DNA of 7,249 nt from Ramlibacter sp. (lineage in GTDB: Bacteria > Pseudomonadota > Gammaproteobacteria > Burkholderiales > Burkholderiaceae_C): contig JANXVP010000112.1 in the NCBI GenBank assembly GCA_025351615.1, positions 1 through 7,249 on the forward strand, read 5' to 3'. Each line of letters opens with the position of its first letter. Within the stretch, counting starts at the first letter, position 1. Below, piece by piece: positions 1 through 6,581 of the stretch. Position numbers and translations under genes: made by a program. The notes below the pieces were generated by a model. That model had not been told where the DNA came from and made no database searches. It was given only the letters and a program-made list of their open reading frames with translations.

Positions 1-363
1 GTCGGCGCGCTCGAGCAGCGGCCGCAGGAAGTTCTCCTGGAAGTTGCGTGACAGCGTGGCCACTGCGCCGATGCGCAGCACCTGGCGCTCCTCGCGGCGG
101 CCCTCGCGCAGCAGCGCCGTCAGCTCCGCCCCCGCGGCGAAGATCGAATCGGCATAGCCCAGTGCCAGCTGCCCGGCTTCGGTGAGCTTCAACCCACGCC
201 CGACCCGGGCGAACAGCGGCTGGCCGAGTTGCTCTTCCAGCTGCCTGATCTGCGCCGAAAGCGCCGACTGCGACACGTGCAGTTGCAACGCGGCGCGCGT
301 GAGATTGCCCTCCCTGGCCACGGCCCAGAAATAGTGCAGGTGATGGAAGTTCAGGCGTGGCAT
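1..363 (-). CDS. LysR-family transcriptional regulator, NhaR-like (N-terminal part; cut by window edge)
   Basis: Reading the complement from the CAT at 361-363 gives 121 codons with no stop up to base 1, so the gene continues past the left edge. It begins MPRLNFHHLHYFWAVAREGN, a typical LysR start. The winged helix-turn-helix spans about residues 6-64, with the recognition helix around SQSALSAQIRQLEEQLG (31-47) and the wing near GRGLKLTEAG (55-64). A linker helix follows, and the effector-binding domain begins near residue 95 (LRIGAVATLSRNF). The HLHYFW opening and the GRGLKL wing resemble NhaR, the LysR activator of Na+/H+ antiporter genes, more than CbbR or CysB; this is a resemblance from memory, not a search. 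The start fits the family alignment, although the upstream TAAGA is a weak ribosome site. The gene is divergent from dabBA, the usual arrangement for a LysR regulator and its target, so control of dabBA is inferred. Confidence 0.9.
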   Translation of the reverse strand, partial: MPRLNFHHLHYFWAVAREGNLTRAALQLHVSQSALSAQIRQLEEQLGQPLFARVGRGLKLTEAGQLALGYADSIFAAGAELTALLREGRREERQVLRIGAVATLSRNFQENFLRPLLERAD

Positions 364-466
364 GTCTTAACCGTTCTGATTTACAGCACGTATTGTGCCG
401 AACAAAGTATTTTACGGAATGGTCGCCGGTGGGCACAGTGGGTGGACTGCCTCACTGGACCCGCTC
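364..466. promoter_or_regulatory. Divergent control region between the LysR gene and dabBA, with candidate LysR box
   Basis: This stretch is visibly AT-richer than the genes on either side. TTGTGCCGAACAA at 393-405 is a T-N11-A box with inverted arms TTGT and ACAA, the classic LysR-type operator form. It overlaps a second perfect inverted repeat, GCAC-GTATT-GTGC, at 386-398. A plausible sigma-70 promoter for dabBA is TTAACC (367-372), an 18-base spacer, then TATTGT (391-396); each hexamer matches 4 of 6 consensus bases. The operator candidate would overlap and follow that -10. Promoter assignment is weak; the inverted repeats are directly visible. Confidence 0.5.
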
Positions 467-2044
467 ATGAACCCGCACCCCGACATCGCCTCCACTTTGC
501 CGATCTGGCACGCCGTCCTGGTCATGGGACCGGCACTCGCGGCCATTGGTGCGGCACTCTTCGCCGGGCCCGCGGTTTCTACTCCCGCCGCGTGGCGGGC
601 CGCCCGGTTGGCGGCATCGGCTGGCGTCGGCTGCGCCGCCCTGTCACTGGCTGCGGTGTTGTCCGGCTCACAGGGCTCAGGCTACGGCCTGCGCGCCGAT
701 GCTGTCGGCAGCACGGTGACGCTGCTGGTGGCGTTTGTCGGCTGGGTCATCGTGCGCTATTCGCAGGCCTACCTGAGCGGCGAGGGGCAAGAGCGGCACT
801 ACGTGCGCTGGCTGATGGCCACGCTCGGGACGGTGGGCGTGGTGGTTGCCACCAACCATGTGCTGGTGCTGGCGCTGGCCTGGACGGCCACCAGCCTGGC
901 GCTGCATCGGCTGCTGACGTTCTTTGGCGACCGGCCGCCGGCGGTGGTGGCGGCGCACAAGAAGTTCATCGTCGGCCGCGCGGCCGACCTGTGCATGCTG
1001 GTCGCCGCCGCCCTCCTGTTCCAGGCTTTCGGCACGTTGCACATCGACCAGATCGCGCGGCAAGCGGCCACGGCTGCGCAACTGCCCTGGGCCGCCCACG
1101 CAGCGGCAATGCTGATCGCGTGCGCCGCGCTGCTCAAGTGCGCGCAACTGCCCTTCCATGGATGGCTGATCCAGGTGATGGAGGCGCCCACGCCGGTCTC
1201 GGCGTTGCTGCATGCGGGCGTGGTCAACCTGGGCGGCTTCGTGCTGATGCGTTTTGCGCTGCTGGTCGCCGGGGTGCCGGCAGCCCAGGCGCTGCTGGTG
1301 GTCGCCGGGACGGCCACGGCGGTGCTGGCGGCGCTGGTGATGACCACGCGGATCAGTGTCAAAGTCATGCTGGCCTGGTCGACCTGCGCCCAGATGGGCT
1401 TCATGCTCATGCAGTGCGGACTGGGTGCCTGGGAGATGGCGTTGCTCCACCTGGTCGCGCATTCGCTGTACAAAGCACATGCCTTTCTGGGCAGCGGCGG
1501 TGCCGTGCGCCGTTCGCTGCTGATGGACTTGACGCCGCAGGCGAGAAGGCCGGGGTCGATGGGATTGGCTTTGGGCGCTGGCATCGGCGTGGGCATGACC
1601 TGGGCCGCCGGCACAGCGTGGGGCTGGCTGATCCCGGTGCAGACGATCAGCCCCACGCTCTGGGTGCTGGCCGGCATTGTGGCGCTGGCTTTGGTGCCGC
1701 TGGTGCATGTGCGGTCGCCGCGCCTGGGCGGGTGGTGGCCGCTCGCGCTGGCCGCAGGAGGGTTCGGCGTCGCTTTCGCCTACTTCGGACTGCATGTGCT
1801 GTTCGTTGCGTGGCTGCTGCCGAATGCTGCCACACCCCCGGCGCCGCTCCTGATCGGCGTGGCGCTGGCCTTCGCGGGGCTTTTCCTGCTCCAGTGCGCC
1901 ATCACGGTGTCTCCCAATGGCGCACTGGCGCGCCGCCTGTATCCGTGGTTCTACGGCGGCCTGTTCCTCGACGAGAAATTCAACCGGGTCATGTTCAAGC
2001 TGTCGCGCCCGCCCGCACCCGCGACCCCAGGAGCCCGCGCATGA
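467..2044 (+). CDS. dabB: DabB: NuoL/MrpA-like proton-conducting membrane subunit of the DAB inorganic-carbon pump
   Basis: Membrane protein of 525 residues from ATG 467, hydrophobic over nearly its whole length with many predicted membrane helices. It belongs to the proton-translocating NADH dehydrogenase subunit 5/MrpA family. The core motif LLKCAQLPFHGWL and then APTPVSALLHAGVVNLGGF match the NuoL signature; K224 corresponds to the NuoL channel lysine near 229. AAHKKF (162-167) followed by FGTLHI matches the NuoL stretch around K175. H328, H332 and K336 (HLVAHSLYKAHAFL) match the later channel half. The NuoL helix-5 WEG glutamate is replaced: the local sequence is WTATSLALH. In DAB complexes, DabB is thought to carry the ion flow that powers DabA. 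Its stop overlaps the dabA start (ATGA), so the pair is coupled. In-frame starts at GTG 395 and ATG 419 would lengthen it to 549 or 541 residues. ATG 467 is preferred because the others lie in the control region, but no start has a strong ribosome site. Confidence 0.88.
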   Translation: MNPHPDIASTLPIWHAVLVMGPALAAIGAALFAGPAVSTPAAWRAARLAASAGVGCAALSLAAVLSGSQGSGYGLRADAVGSTVTLLVAFVGWVIVRYSQAYLSGEGQERHYVRWLMATLGTVGVVVATNHVLVLALAWTATSLALHRLLTFFGDRPPAVVAAHKKFIVGRAADLCMLVAAALLFQAFGTLHIDQIARQAATAAQLPWAAHAAAMLIACAALLKCAQLPFHGWLIQVMEAPTPVSALLHAGVVNLGGFVLMRFALLVAGVPAAQALLVVAGTATAVLAALVMTTRISVKVMLAWSTCAQMGFMLMQCGLGAWEMALLHLVAHSLYKAHAFLGSGGAVRRSLLMDLTPQARRPGSMGLALGAGIGVGMTWAAGTAWGWLIPVQTISPTLWVLAGIVALALVPLVHVRSPRLGGWWPLALAAGGFGVAFAYFGLHVLFVAWLLPNAATPPAPLLIGVALAFAGLFLLQCAITVSPNGALARRLYPWFYGGLFLDEKFNRVMFKLSRPPAPATPGARA

Positions 2045-4509
2045 ACGCCCCGGTCGAACCGCACGTCCTGCAGGCACAGCGCCTTGCCACCCAGATCGCT
2101 TGCGCCGCGTCGCGCCTGGCGCCAACCTGGCCCCTGGACCAGTTCATCGCGGTCAACCCTTACTGGGGTTGGGTCGACCGCCCGATGCCCGAAGCCGCGG
2201 CGATGCTCGGAACGCTCTCCAGCACGCGGCTGACCATGCCACGCCAGTGGTTCCGGGAGCAGTGGGCCGCAGGCCACCTCGAGCGTCGGCACCTCGAAGC
2301 AGCGACCGAGGCCACGGGCGACGCAAACGGGATCGATCTCTTGATCGAAGCATTGGAAAGCAGCTCACCGCCCTTGAAGCGCCTGCCGCTGATCACCGAT
2401 CTGCGCGACAGCGGCGCGCCGCCGCGACCGGGCCAGAGCTGGACCGAGCTCGTCACCCACCAGACCAGCCAGCATTGCGCCGCCTACTTCGACCAGCATC
2501 AGGCCGCCTGGAAAATGGACGCCGGGCTGGGCCTGTACGACTGCTGGCGCCAGCAGCTCGGCGCCGACCACGGCTTGCCATGGCGCAAGACGCGCGCCAC
2601 GCTGCGGACCCGGCTCGCCGCGATGCCGGCCGCGCCGCAGGCGCTGATCGGCGACGCGCTGGATGCGATGGCGATTGCCGAAGACGGCCGCGAGGCCTAC
2701 CTCAGCGCCGTGATGATGGCGATCGGTGGCTGGGCTGCCTGGTGCGCCTACGAACGCTGGCAGGCACGCTTGAAGGGCGGGGACGACCAGCAGATCGTGC
2801 AGCTGCTTGCCATCCGCCTGGCCTGGGAATGGCTCCTGCATGAAGACGCGCCGCCCGGCACTGTGCCTGCAGGATGGGCGGCCCGGTGGAGCACGGCCGA
2901 TGAGGCCGCGCTCGCGTTGCAGCAGGTGCAGCGCACGGACTGGACCTTGCAATACGCGGCCGAGGTCGCCTACCAGCAGCAGCTGATCGCCGGTTTGAGC
3001 AAGCCTGTTCCAGCGGCTGTGGCCACCCCGCCCGCAGTGCAGGCCGTCTTCTGCATCGATGTGCGCTCCGAGGTGTTTCGCCGGGCGCTGGAAGCCTGCG
3101 GCCCAACGGTGCACACACGCGGCTTTGCCGGCTTCTTTGGACTGCCCATCGCCTACTCGCCCGTGGGCAGCGCGCTCACACGACCGCAACTGCCGGGGCT
3201 GCTGGCGCCGACGCAATGTGTCAGCGAACGCGGCAGCCAAGGCAACGTGAGCGCAGCGCTGGGACAGGTGCTCGCCAGGCGGCGGCGCAACGCGCTGCAG
3301 TGGCGTCGGCGCTGGGCCGAGTTCCGTGCCGCACCCGGCTCCGCCTTCAGCTTCGTCGAGTCGACGGGGCTGCTCTATGGGGTCAAGTTGCTCGCCGACA
3401 CGCTTCCTTCCAGCCAGACACCGGCACGCTGGGAAGACGCCGGCCTGCCGGCCAGTGCTGCCACCGACTTGCGGCCCTGCCTGCCGCAGGTCAATGACGA
3501 TCCCGCATCCGCCGCCGTCATGGCCCGGGACATCCTGCTCGCCATGGGCCTGGTCGACGGTTTCGCGCCCCTGGTGCTGCTGGTCGGCCACGGCAGCCAG
3601 GCCGCCAACAATCCGCACGCCGCCGGGCTGGACTGCGGAGCGTGCGGCGGCCAGACCGGCGAGGTCAACGCCCGCGTGCTGGCCGACATGCTCAACACCC
3701 TGGCTGTGCGTGAGCACCTTCGTCGTCTCGGGGTCGACATCCCGGCCGGGACGCACTTTCTGCCGGCGTTGCACAACACCACCACCGACGAGGTGCGGTT
3801 GTTCGACACCGACGCCCTGCCCCCGGCGTTGCGAGCCGAGCTCGACGCCCTGAAAGACTGGCTCGAGGCCGCAGGGCAGCGCGCGCGTGCCGAGCGCGCC
3901 GGCAGCCTGGGGCTGGGCACGCTCGCGGAGCGACCGGCGGCGCTGAAACAGGCGGTGCTTCGGCGGGCCAACGACTGGGCCCAGGTGCGGCCCGAATGGG
4001 GCCTGGCCAATAACGCTGCCTTCATCGTCGCCCCACGGACGCGCACCCGGCACCTGAACCTCGCCGGGCGCAGCTTCCTGCACGACTACGACTGGCGGGC
4101 CGATGCGGATTCCTCGGTCCTCACGACGATCATGACGGCCCCGATGGTCGTCACGCACTGGATCAACATGCAGTACCACGCCTCCACCGTCGACAACCGG
4201 CGTTACGGCAGCGGCAACAAGACGCTTCACAACGTGGTCGGGGGGCTCATCGGTGTGTTCGAGGGCAACGGGGGCGACCTGCGCATCGGGTTGCCACTGC
4301 AGTCGCTGCACGACGGGCAGACGCTGCGCCATACGCCGCTGCGTCTGAGCGTATTCATCGAGGCCCCGCGCCATGCCATCGAACGTGTCATCGGCGACCA
4401 CGAGAGCGTCAGGAACCTGGTCTCCAACGGCTGGCTGCACCTGCTGCGCATCGATCGCGATGAGCCGCGTGTCGAACGATGGCAGGCAGGCGGCTGGGTG
4501 TCCGCGTAA
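2041..4509 (+). CDS. dabA: DabA: DUF2309 (UPF0753) zinc-dependent subunit of the DAB inorganic-carbon pump
   Basis: Protein of 822 residues, within the family range, without obvious membrane helices. The start ATG at 2041 overlaps the dabB stop, fixing the start although the frame stays open far upstream. DabA is a distant beta-carbonic-anhydrase-like enzyme thought to hydrate CO2 to bicarbonate on the cytoplasmic side, made one-way by coupling to DabB. The zinc-site residues known from Halothiobacillus DabA (C351, D353, H524, C539) have clear counterparts: C338 and D340 in FCIDVRSEVFRRAL, H517 in LLVGHGSQ, and C532 in GLDCGACGG. The spacings C-x-D and H-to-C of 15 residues are identical. Other family landmarks are FIAVNPYWGW (N39-P40) near the N terminus and HNTTTDEV (from H578). 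Nothing is truncated. As the second gene of a coupled pair it probably shares the dabB promoter. Older annotations call this family UPF0753 or 'putative inorganic carbon transporter subunit'. Confidence 0.93.
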   Translation: MNAPVEPHVLQAQRLATQIACAASRLAPTWPLDQFIAVNPYWGWVDRPMPEAAAMLGTLSSTRLTMPRQWFREQWAAGHLERRHLEAATEATGDANGIDLLIEALESSSPPLKRLPLITDLRDSGAPPRPGQSWTELVTHQTSQHCAAYFDQHQAAWKMDAGLGLYDCWRQQLGADHGLPWRKTRATLRTRLAAMPAAPQALIGDALDAMAIAEDGREAYLSAVMMAIGGWAAWCAYERWQARLKGGDDQQIVQLLAIRLAWEWLLHEDAPPGTVPAGWAARWSTADEAALALQQVQRTDWTLQYAAEVAYQQQLIAGLSKPVPAAVATPPAVQAVFCIDVRSEVFRRALEACGPTVHTRGFAGFFGLPIAYSPVGSALTRPQLPGLLAPTQCVSERGSQGNVSAALGQVLARRRRNALQWRRRWAEFRAAPGSAFSFVESTGLLYGVKLLADTLPSSQTPARWEDAGLPASAATDLRPCLPQVNDDPASAAVMARDILLAMGLVDGFAPLVLLVGHGSQAANNPHAAGLDCGACGGQTGEVNARVLADMLNTLAVREHLRRLGVDIPAGTHFLPALHNTTTDEVRLFDTDALPPALRAELDALKDWLEAAGQRARAERAGSLGLGTLAERPAALKQAVLRRANDWAQVRPEWGLANNAAFIVAPRTRTRHLNLAGRSFLHDYDWRADADSSVLTTIMTAPMVVTHWINMQYHASTVDNRRYGSGNKTLHNVVGGLIGVFEGNGGDLRIGLPLQSLHDGQTLRHTPLRLSVFIEAPRHAIERVIGDHESVRNLVSNGWLHLLRIDRDEPRVERWQAGGWVSA

Positions 4510-4661
4510 ATCGGGGGGGCACTGGACCACCGCCGCCACCTGCCCGACCCCAGCCCGTCACCGACCGCGACGTGGTCGCTCCTGCACCCGCCGCAGGCCT
4601 CGGCGCTCGTCAGCACATGCCTTTACGTATGAGAATGGGACCTTCTGCCAGAAAGAAACCC
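4510..4661 (+). other. Gap between dabA and the yihY/brkB gene
   Basis: No gene is supported here. The visible structure is a small hairpin at 4567-4579, GCGAC-GTG-GTCGC, which competes with an overlapping stem CGACC/GGTCG at 4562-4578. Neither is followed by a T-run, so this is not a clear terminator. The reading frame of the next gene is open through the whole gap, but the encoded proline-rich peptide does not look like part of that protein. A weak -10-like GAGAAT occurs at 4631-4636. Confidence 0.4.
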
Positions 4662-5927
4662 ATGCAACTCAAGCACATCTTCGACCTGTTCAAGAAAGCC
4701 GGCGCGGCCTGGATCGACGACTTTGCGCCCAGCATGGGAGCGGCCATTTCGTACTACACGGTGTTTTCGCTGGCGCCGCTGCTGGTGATCGTCATCGCCA
4801 TCGCGGGAGCGGTGTTCGGCCGTGAGGCCGTGACGGGCCAGATCGTCACGCAGCTCAGCGGGCTCATCGGCAAGGACGGCGCGCAGGTAGTGCAGGGTCT
4901 GGTCAGCAGCGCCAGCGACACGCACAAGGGGCTGGTGGCCGGGTTGATCAGCCTGGGGGTGCTGCTGGTCGGCGCCACCACCGTCTTCGCCGAGCTGCAG
5001 AGCGCGCTCGACCGCATCTGGCACGTGTCGGTGGCCGACAAGCCGGCGGGCCTGTGGGCGCTGCTGCGCACCCGCATCGTCTCGTTCGGGCTGATCCTGG
5101 GCGTCGCCTTTTTGCTGATGGTCTCGCTGTCGGTCAGCGCCGGCATCGCCGCCTTCGGCTCCTGGGCCGGCGGGCTGATGCCGGGTTGGGAGGTTCTTCT
5201 GCACCTCCTCAACATGGCAGTGTCGGTCTCGGTAGCGACGGTGCTGTTCGCGATGATCTACAAGCTGATGCCGTCGACCAGCATGGAATGGCGCGACGTG
5301 TGGATCGGCGCCGCCGTGACGGCGGTGTTGTTCGAAGTGGGCAAGCTGCTGATCGGCCTGTACCTGGGCAAGAGCGGCGTCACCGAATCGTTTGCCGCGG
5401 CCGGCTCGCTGGTGGTGCTGCTGGCCTGGGTCTATTACGCGGCGCAAGTCTTTCTGCTGGGCGCGGAATTCACCAAGGTCTACGCCGACGAGCATGGGTC
5501 CAAGTCGGGCGCCAAGGCGATGGACAAGACCGCGCAGACGGCCACCGAAGGCAAGCCGGTCGAAGTGCGCACCAGCGGTCCAGCCGCGCCGGGGGGAGCG
5601 CTGGCAGGGCATTCGGCGCTCGCCACGTCGGCCAGGGGAACGCCAATCGTTGCGGTGCCGGTGGCGCCGACCGGCCAGAAGGCGATCGAGATCGAGATCG
5701 AAGCGACCAAGAAGGCCATCCTCACCCAGCTGGTGTCGCTGGCCGTCATTGCCGTCCTCGATGCCGCCATGTCCAAATACATGAAGCGCGTGGACCGGCG
5801 CTTCCGGCTTCTGGGCCAGCCTGTCAAGTCCGCAACCGCCACGGTGACACGCGAGCACCAGCGGGTGCGGTCTGACACCCTGCTCGCCCGCTGGCAGTCG
5901 CGGTGGCGCGGCCGGCACTCGCGCTAG
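4662..5927 (+). CDS. YihY/BrkB-family inner membrane protein with C-terminal extension
   Basis: Protein of 421 residues from ATG 4662, chosen because AGAAAGAA (4650-4657) lies at ribosome-site distance and MQLKHIFDLFKKAGAAWIDD is the usual family opening. Upstream in-frame ATGs at 4617, 4629 and 4635 would add only a few residues. Six membrane segments fit the family: about 27-52, 91-112, 139-165, 178-200, 213-235 and 249-274. Family signatures include DDFAPSMGAAISYYTVFSLAPLL (motif about residues 19-41), ALDRIW (115-120), YKLMP followed by WRDVW, and AWVYYAAQVFLLGAEFTKVY near 257-273. The tail after residue 275 is long: an Ala/Gly/Pro-rich linker, IEIEIE (342-347), a further hydrophobic stretch (353-370) and a basic C terminus. 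The family was once called ribonuclease BN; that name is a misannotation, and BrkB takes its name from Bordetella serum resistance. Molecular function is unsettled. Same strand as dabA, 152 bases downstream; a functional link is not evident. Confidence 0.9.
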   Translation: MQLKHIFDLFKKAGAAWIDDFAPSMGAAISYYTVFSLAPLLVIVIAIAGAVFGREAVTGQIVTQLSGLIGKDGAQVVQGLVSSASDTHKGLVAGLISLGVLLVGATTVFAELQSALDRIWHVSVADKPAGLWALLRTRIVSFGLILGVAFLLMVSLSVSAGIAAFGSWAGGLMPGWEVLLHLLNMAVSVSVATVLFAMIYKLMPSTSMEWRDVWIGAAVTAVLFEVGKLLIGLYLGKSGVTESFAAAGSLVVLLAWVYYAAQVFLLGAEFTKVYADEHGSKSGAKAMDKTAQTATEGKPVEVRTSGPAAPGGALAGHSALATSARGTPIVAVPVAPTGQKAIEIEIEATKKAILTQLVSLAVIAVLDAAMSKYMKRVDRRFRLLGQPVKSATATVTREHQRVRSDTLLARWQSRWRGRHSR

Positions 5928-5935
5928 CCGCGCTG

Positions 5936-5970
5936 ACTCCTCGGCGACGGCACGCTGGGGACGCCGGAGT
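5936..5970 (+). terminator. Weak hairpin after the yihY/brkB stop
   Basis: ACTC (5936-5939) pairs with GAGT (5967-5970) and CGGCG (5942-5946) with CGCCG (5962-5966), with a two-base CT bulge and a 15-base loop. It begins nine bases after the stop codon, where a terminator would be expected, but there is no T-run behind it and the loop is long. It could be a Rho-dependent or processing structure, or chance in GC-rich DNA. Confidence 0.25.
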
Positions 5971-6024
5971 TCGCCGTGCAGGGGCAAACGAAGCTGACGG
6001 GCACCTGAACGACGGGCGCGATTC

Positions 6025-6038
6025 TTTCCTACGGGAAA
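6025..6038 (+). other. Perfect hairpin with a UACG tetraloop
   Basis: TTTCC-TACG-GGAAA is a perfect 5-bp stem with a four-base loop. Read as + strand RNA, the loop is UACG closed by a C-G pair, the especially stable UNCG tetraloop class; on the - strand the loop would be CGTA, without that property. It lies 77 bases upstream of the small glycine-zipper gene and 97 bases after the yihY/brkB stop, with no T-run. It may be a leader or mRNA 3'-end structure on a + strand transcript, or a DNA palindrome bound by a protein. Confidence 0.45.
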
Positions 6039-6114
6039 CGGATGCCTGCGCTGACCTGGCTGGCTGGTGCGTGGAGAGACACTACAAGCTTAACCACCTC
6101 ATCAGGAAATGTTC

Positions 6115-6345
6115 ATGAAAGCTCAAGTTGCGTTGCTCTCCCTCTTTGCCGCGCTGATCGCTGTCTCCGCTCCGGTCCAAGCCAAGGGCTGCCTCAAGGG
6201 CGCAGCCGTTGGGGGCATTGGCGGCCATGTGGTGGGACATGGCGTTGCGGGCGCCGCCGTCGGTTGCGTCGTCGGCCGCCACCGTGCCAACAAGAAAGAC
6301 GCCGAAACCCAGCGGGCCGACAACGCGACCCCGGTGAAGAAGTAA
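6115..6345 (+). CDS. Small exported glycine-zipper protein
   Basis: Protein of 76 residues. ATG 6115 is chosen because AGGAAA (6104-6109) sits about five bases upstream; the in-frame ATG at 6109 would overlap that site. Residues 1-23 form a Sec signal peptide: K2, a hydrophobic core, then APVQA with likely cleavage before K24. The mature part has glycines every four residues in two runs, G25-G29-G33-G37-G41 and G46-G50-G54, separated by a short turn: a glycine-zipper pattern suited to packing two helices in a membrane. C26 and C51 sit at opposite ends of the two runs. The tail after residue 55 is charged and lysine-rich (RHRANKKD, ending PVKK). Similar small hypothetical proteins are common in betaproteobacteria; no function is established. 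It is probably in the periplasm or attached to the inner face of the outer membrane. It is preceded by a 187-base gap, so it probably has its own promoter, although no clear one was found. Confidence 0.8.
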   Translation: MKAQVALLSLFAALIAVSAPVQAKGCLKGAAVGGIGGHVVGHGVAGAAVGCVVGRHRANKKDAETQRADNATPVKK

Positions 6346-6374
6346 GCGCCTGACCGGCGCAGCAAGAAAGCTGC
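6346..6374 (+). terminator. Two overlapping short hairpins after the glycine-zipper gene
   Basis: Directly after the TAA, GCGCC-TGACC-GGCGC (6346-6360) and GCAGC-AAGAAA-GCTGC (6359-6374) are both perfect 5-bp stems. They share two bases, so they are near-exclusive alternatives. No T-run follows. The position suits transcription termination or mRNA 3'-end protection, but the evidence is only structural. Confidence 0.3.
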
Positions 6375-6581
6375 GTCACGTCCTTGTCGAAGGTCTGGGC
6401 GCAAAGCCCGGATGCCTTCGACCATTGCCTGCGCCAAGGTCACCTGCCCCATCATCGCTTCGGTGCGCAGGCCAGCCGCCAGGCCTCGCTGCGCCAGACC
6501 TTCGCGAACAGGGTGGGTTGCCTGCCATCTGGGCCTGACGCCCAACTGGTGGCAGAATCCAAATTTAACCCTAAAGTCCGC
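6375..6581. other. Gap upstream of the BLUF gene, no convincing gene
   Basis: No recognisable protein or RNA gene was found. The BLUF frame is open through this stretch from a TTG at 6384, but the encoded peptide is unlike any BLUF N terminus. The - strand is also open across it (about 6560 down to 6376) with fairly ordinary GC-rich codon choice, encoding a peptide containing GLAAGLRTEAMMGQVTLAQA; I could not assign it to a family, and it may be a gene relic or chance. The last 30 bases before 6582 turn AT-richer (AAATTTAACCCTAAAG) and probably hold the BLUF promoter or leader. Confidence 0.35.

Noticed and set aside
229..2040. Open + strand frame upstream of and continuous with dabA, which would make a 1426-residue protein.
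   Set aside because: It overlaps dabB in another frame and the peptide is Arg/Gly/Ala-rich low-complexity typical of an out-of-frame reading of GC-rich DNA. The real dabA start is ATG 2041.
2365..4539. 724-residue open frame on the - strand covering most of dabA.
   Set aside because: It is the antisense shadow of dabA caused by high GC. The peptide has no recognisable motif, whereas the + strand frame has family motifs throughout.
5684..5701. Three tandem GATCGA units as a possible regulatory or methylation cluster.
   Set aside because: It lies inside a coding region, encodes in-frame Ile-Glu repeats and is too short to support a regulatory role; mentioned only as a sign of slippage.
4623..5987. 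454-residue open frame on the - strand over the yihY/brkB gene.
   Set aside because: The peptide is rich in His, Arg and Gln without motifs, the expected antisense of codons for a hydrophobic protein. The + strand carries clear YihY/BrkB signatures.
5903..6118. 71-residue + strand open frame between yihY/brkB and the glycine-zipper gene.
   Set aside because: It overlaps the end of yihY/brkB, has no ribosome site and no protein-like pattern, and contains the UACG hairpin.
6384..6581. N-terminal extension of the BLUF protein from TTG 6384.
   Set aside because: BLUF domains begin right at the MLIQLTYAS strand. The extra 66 residues look like non-coding translation and there is no ribosome site at the TTG.
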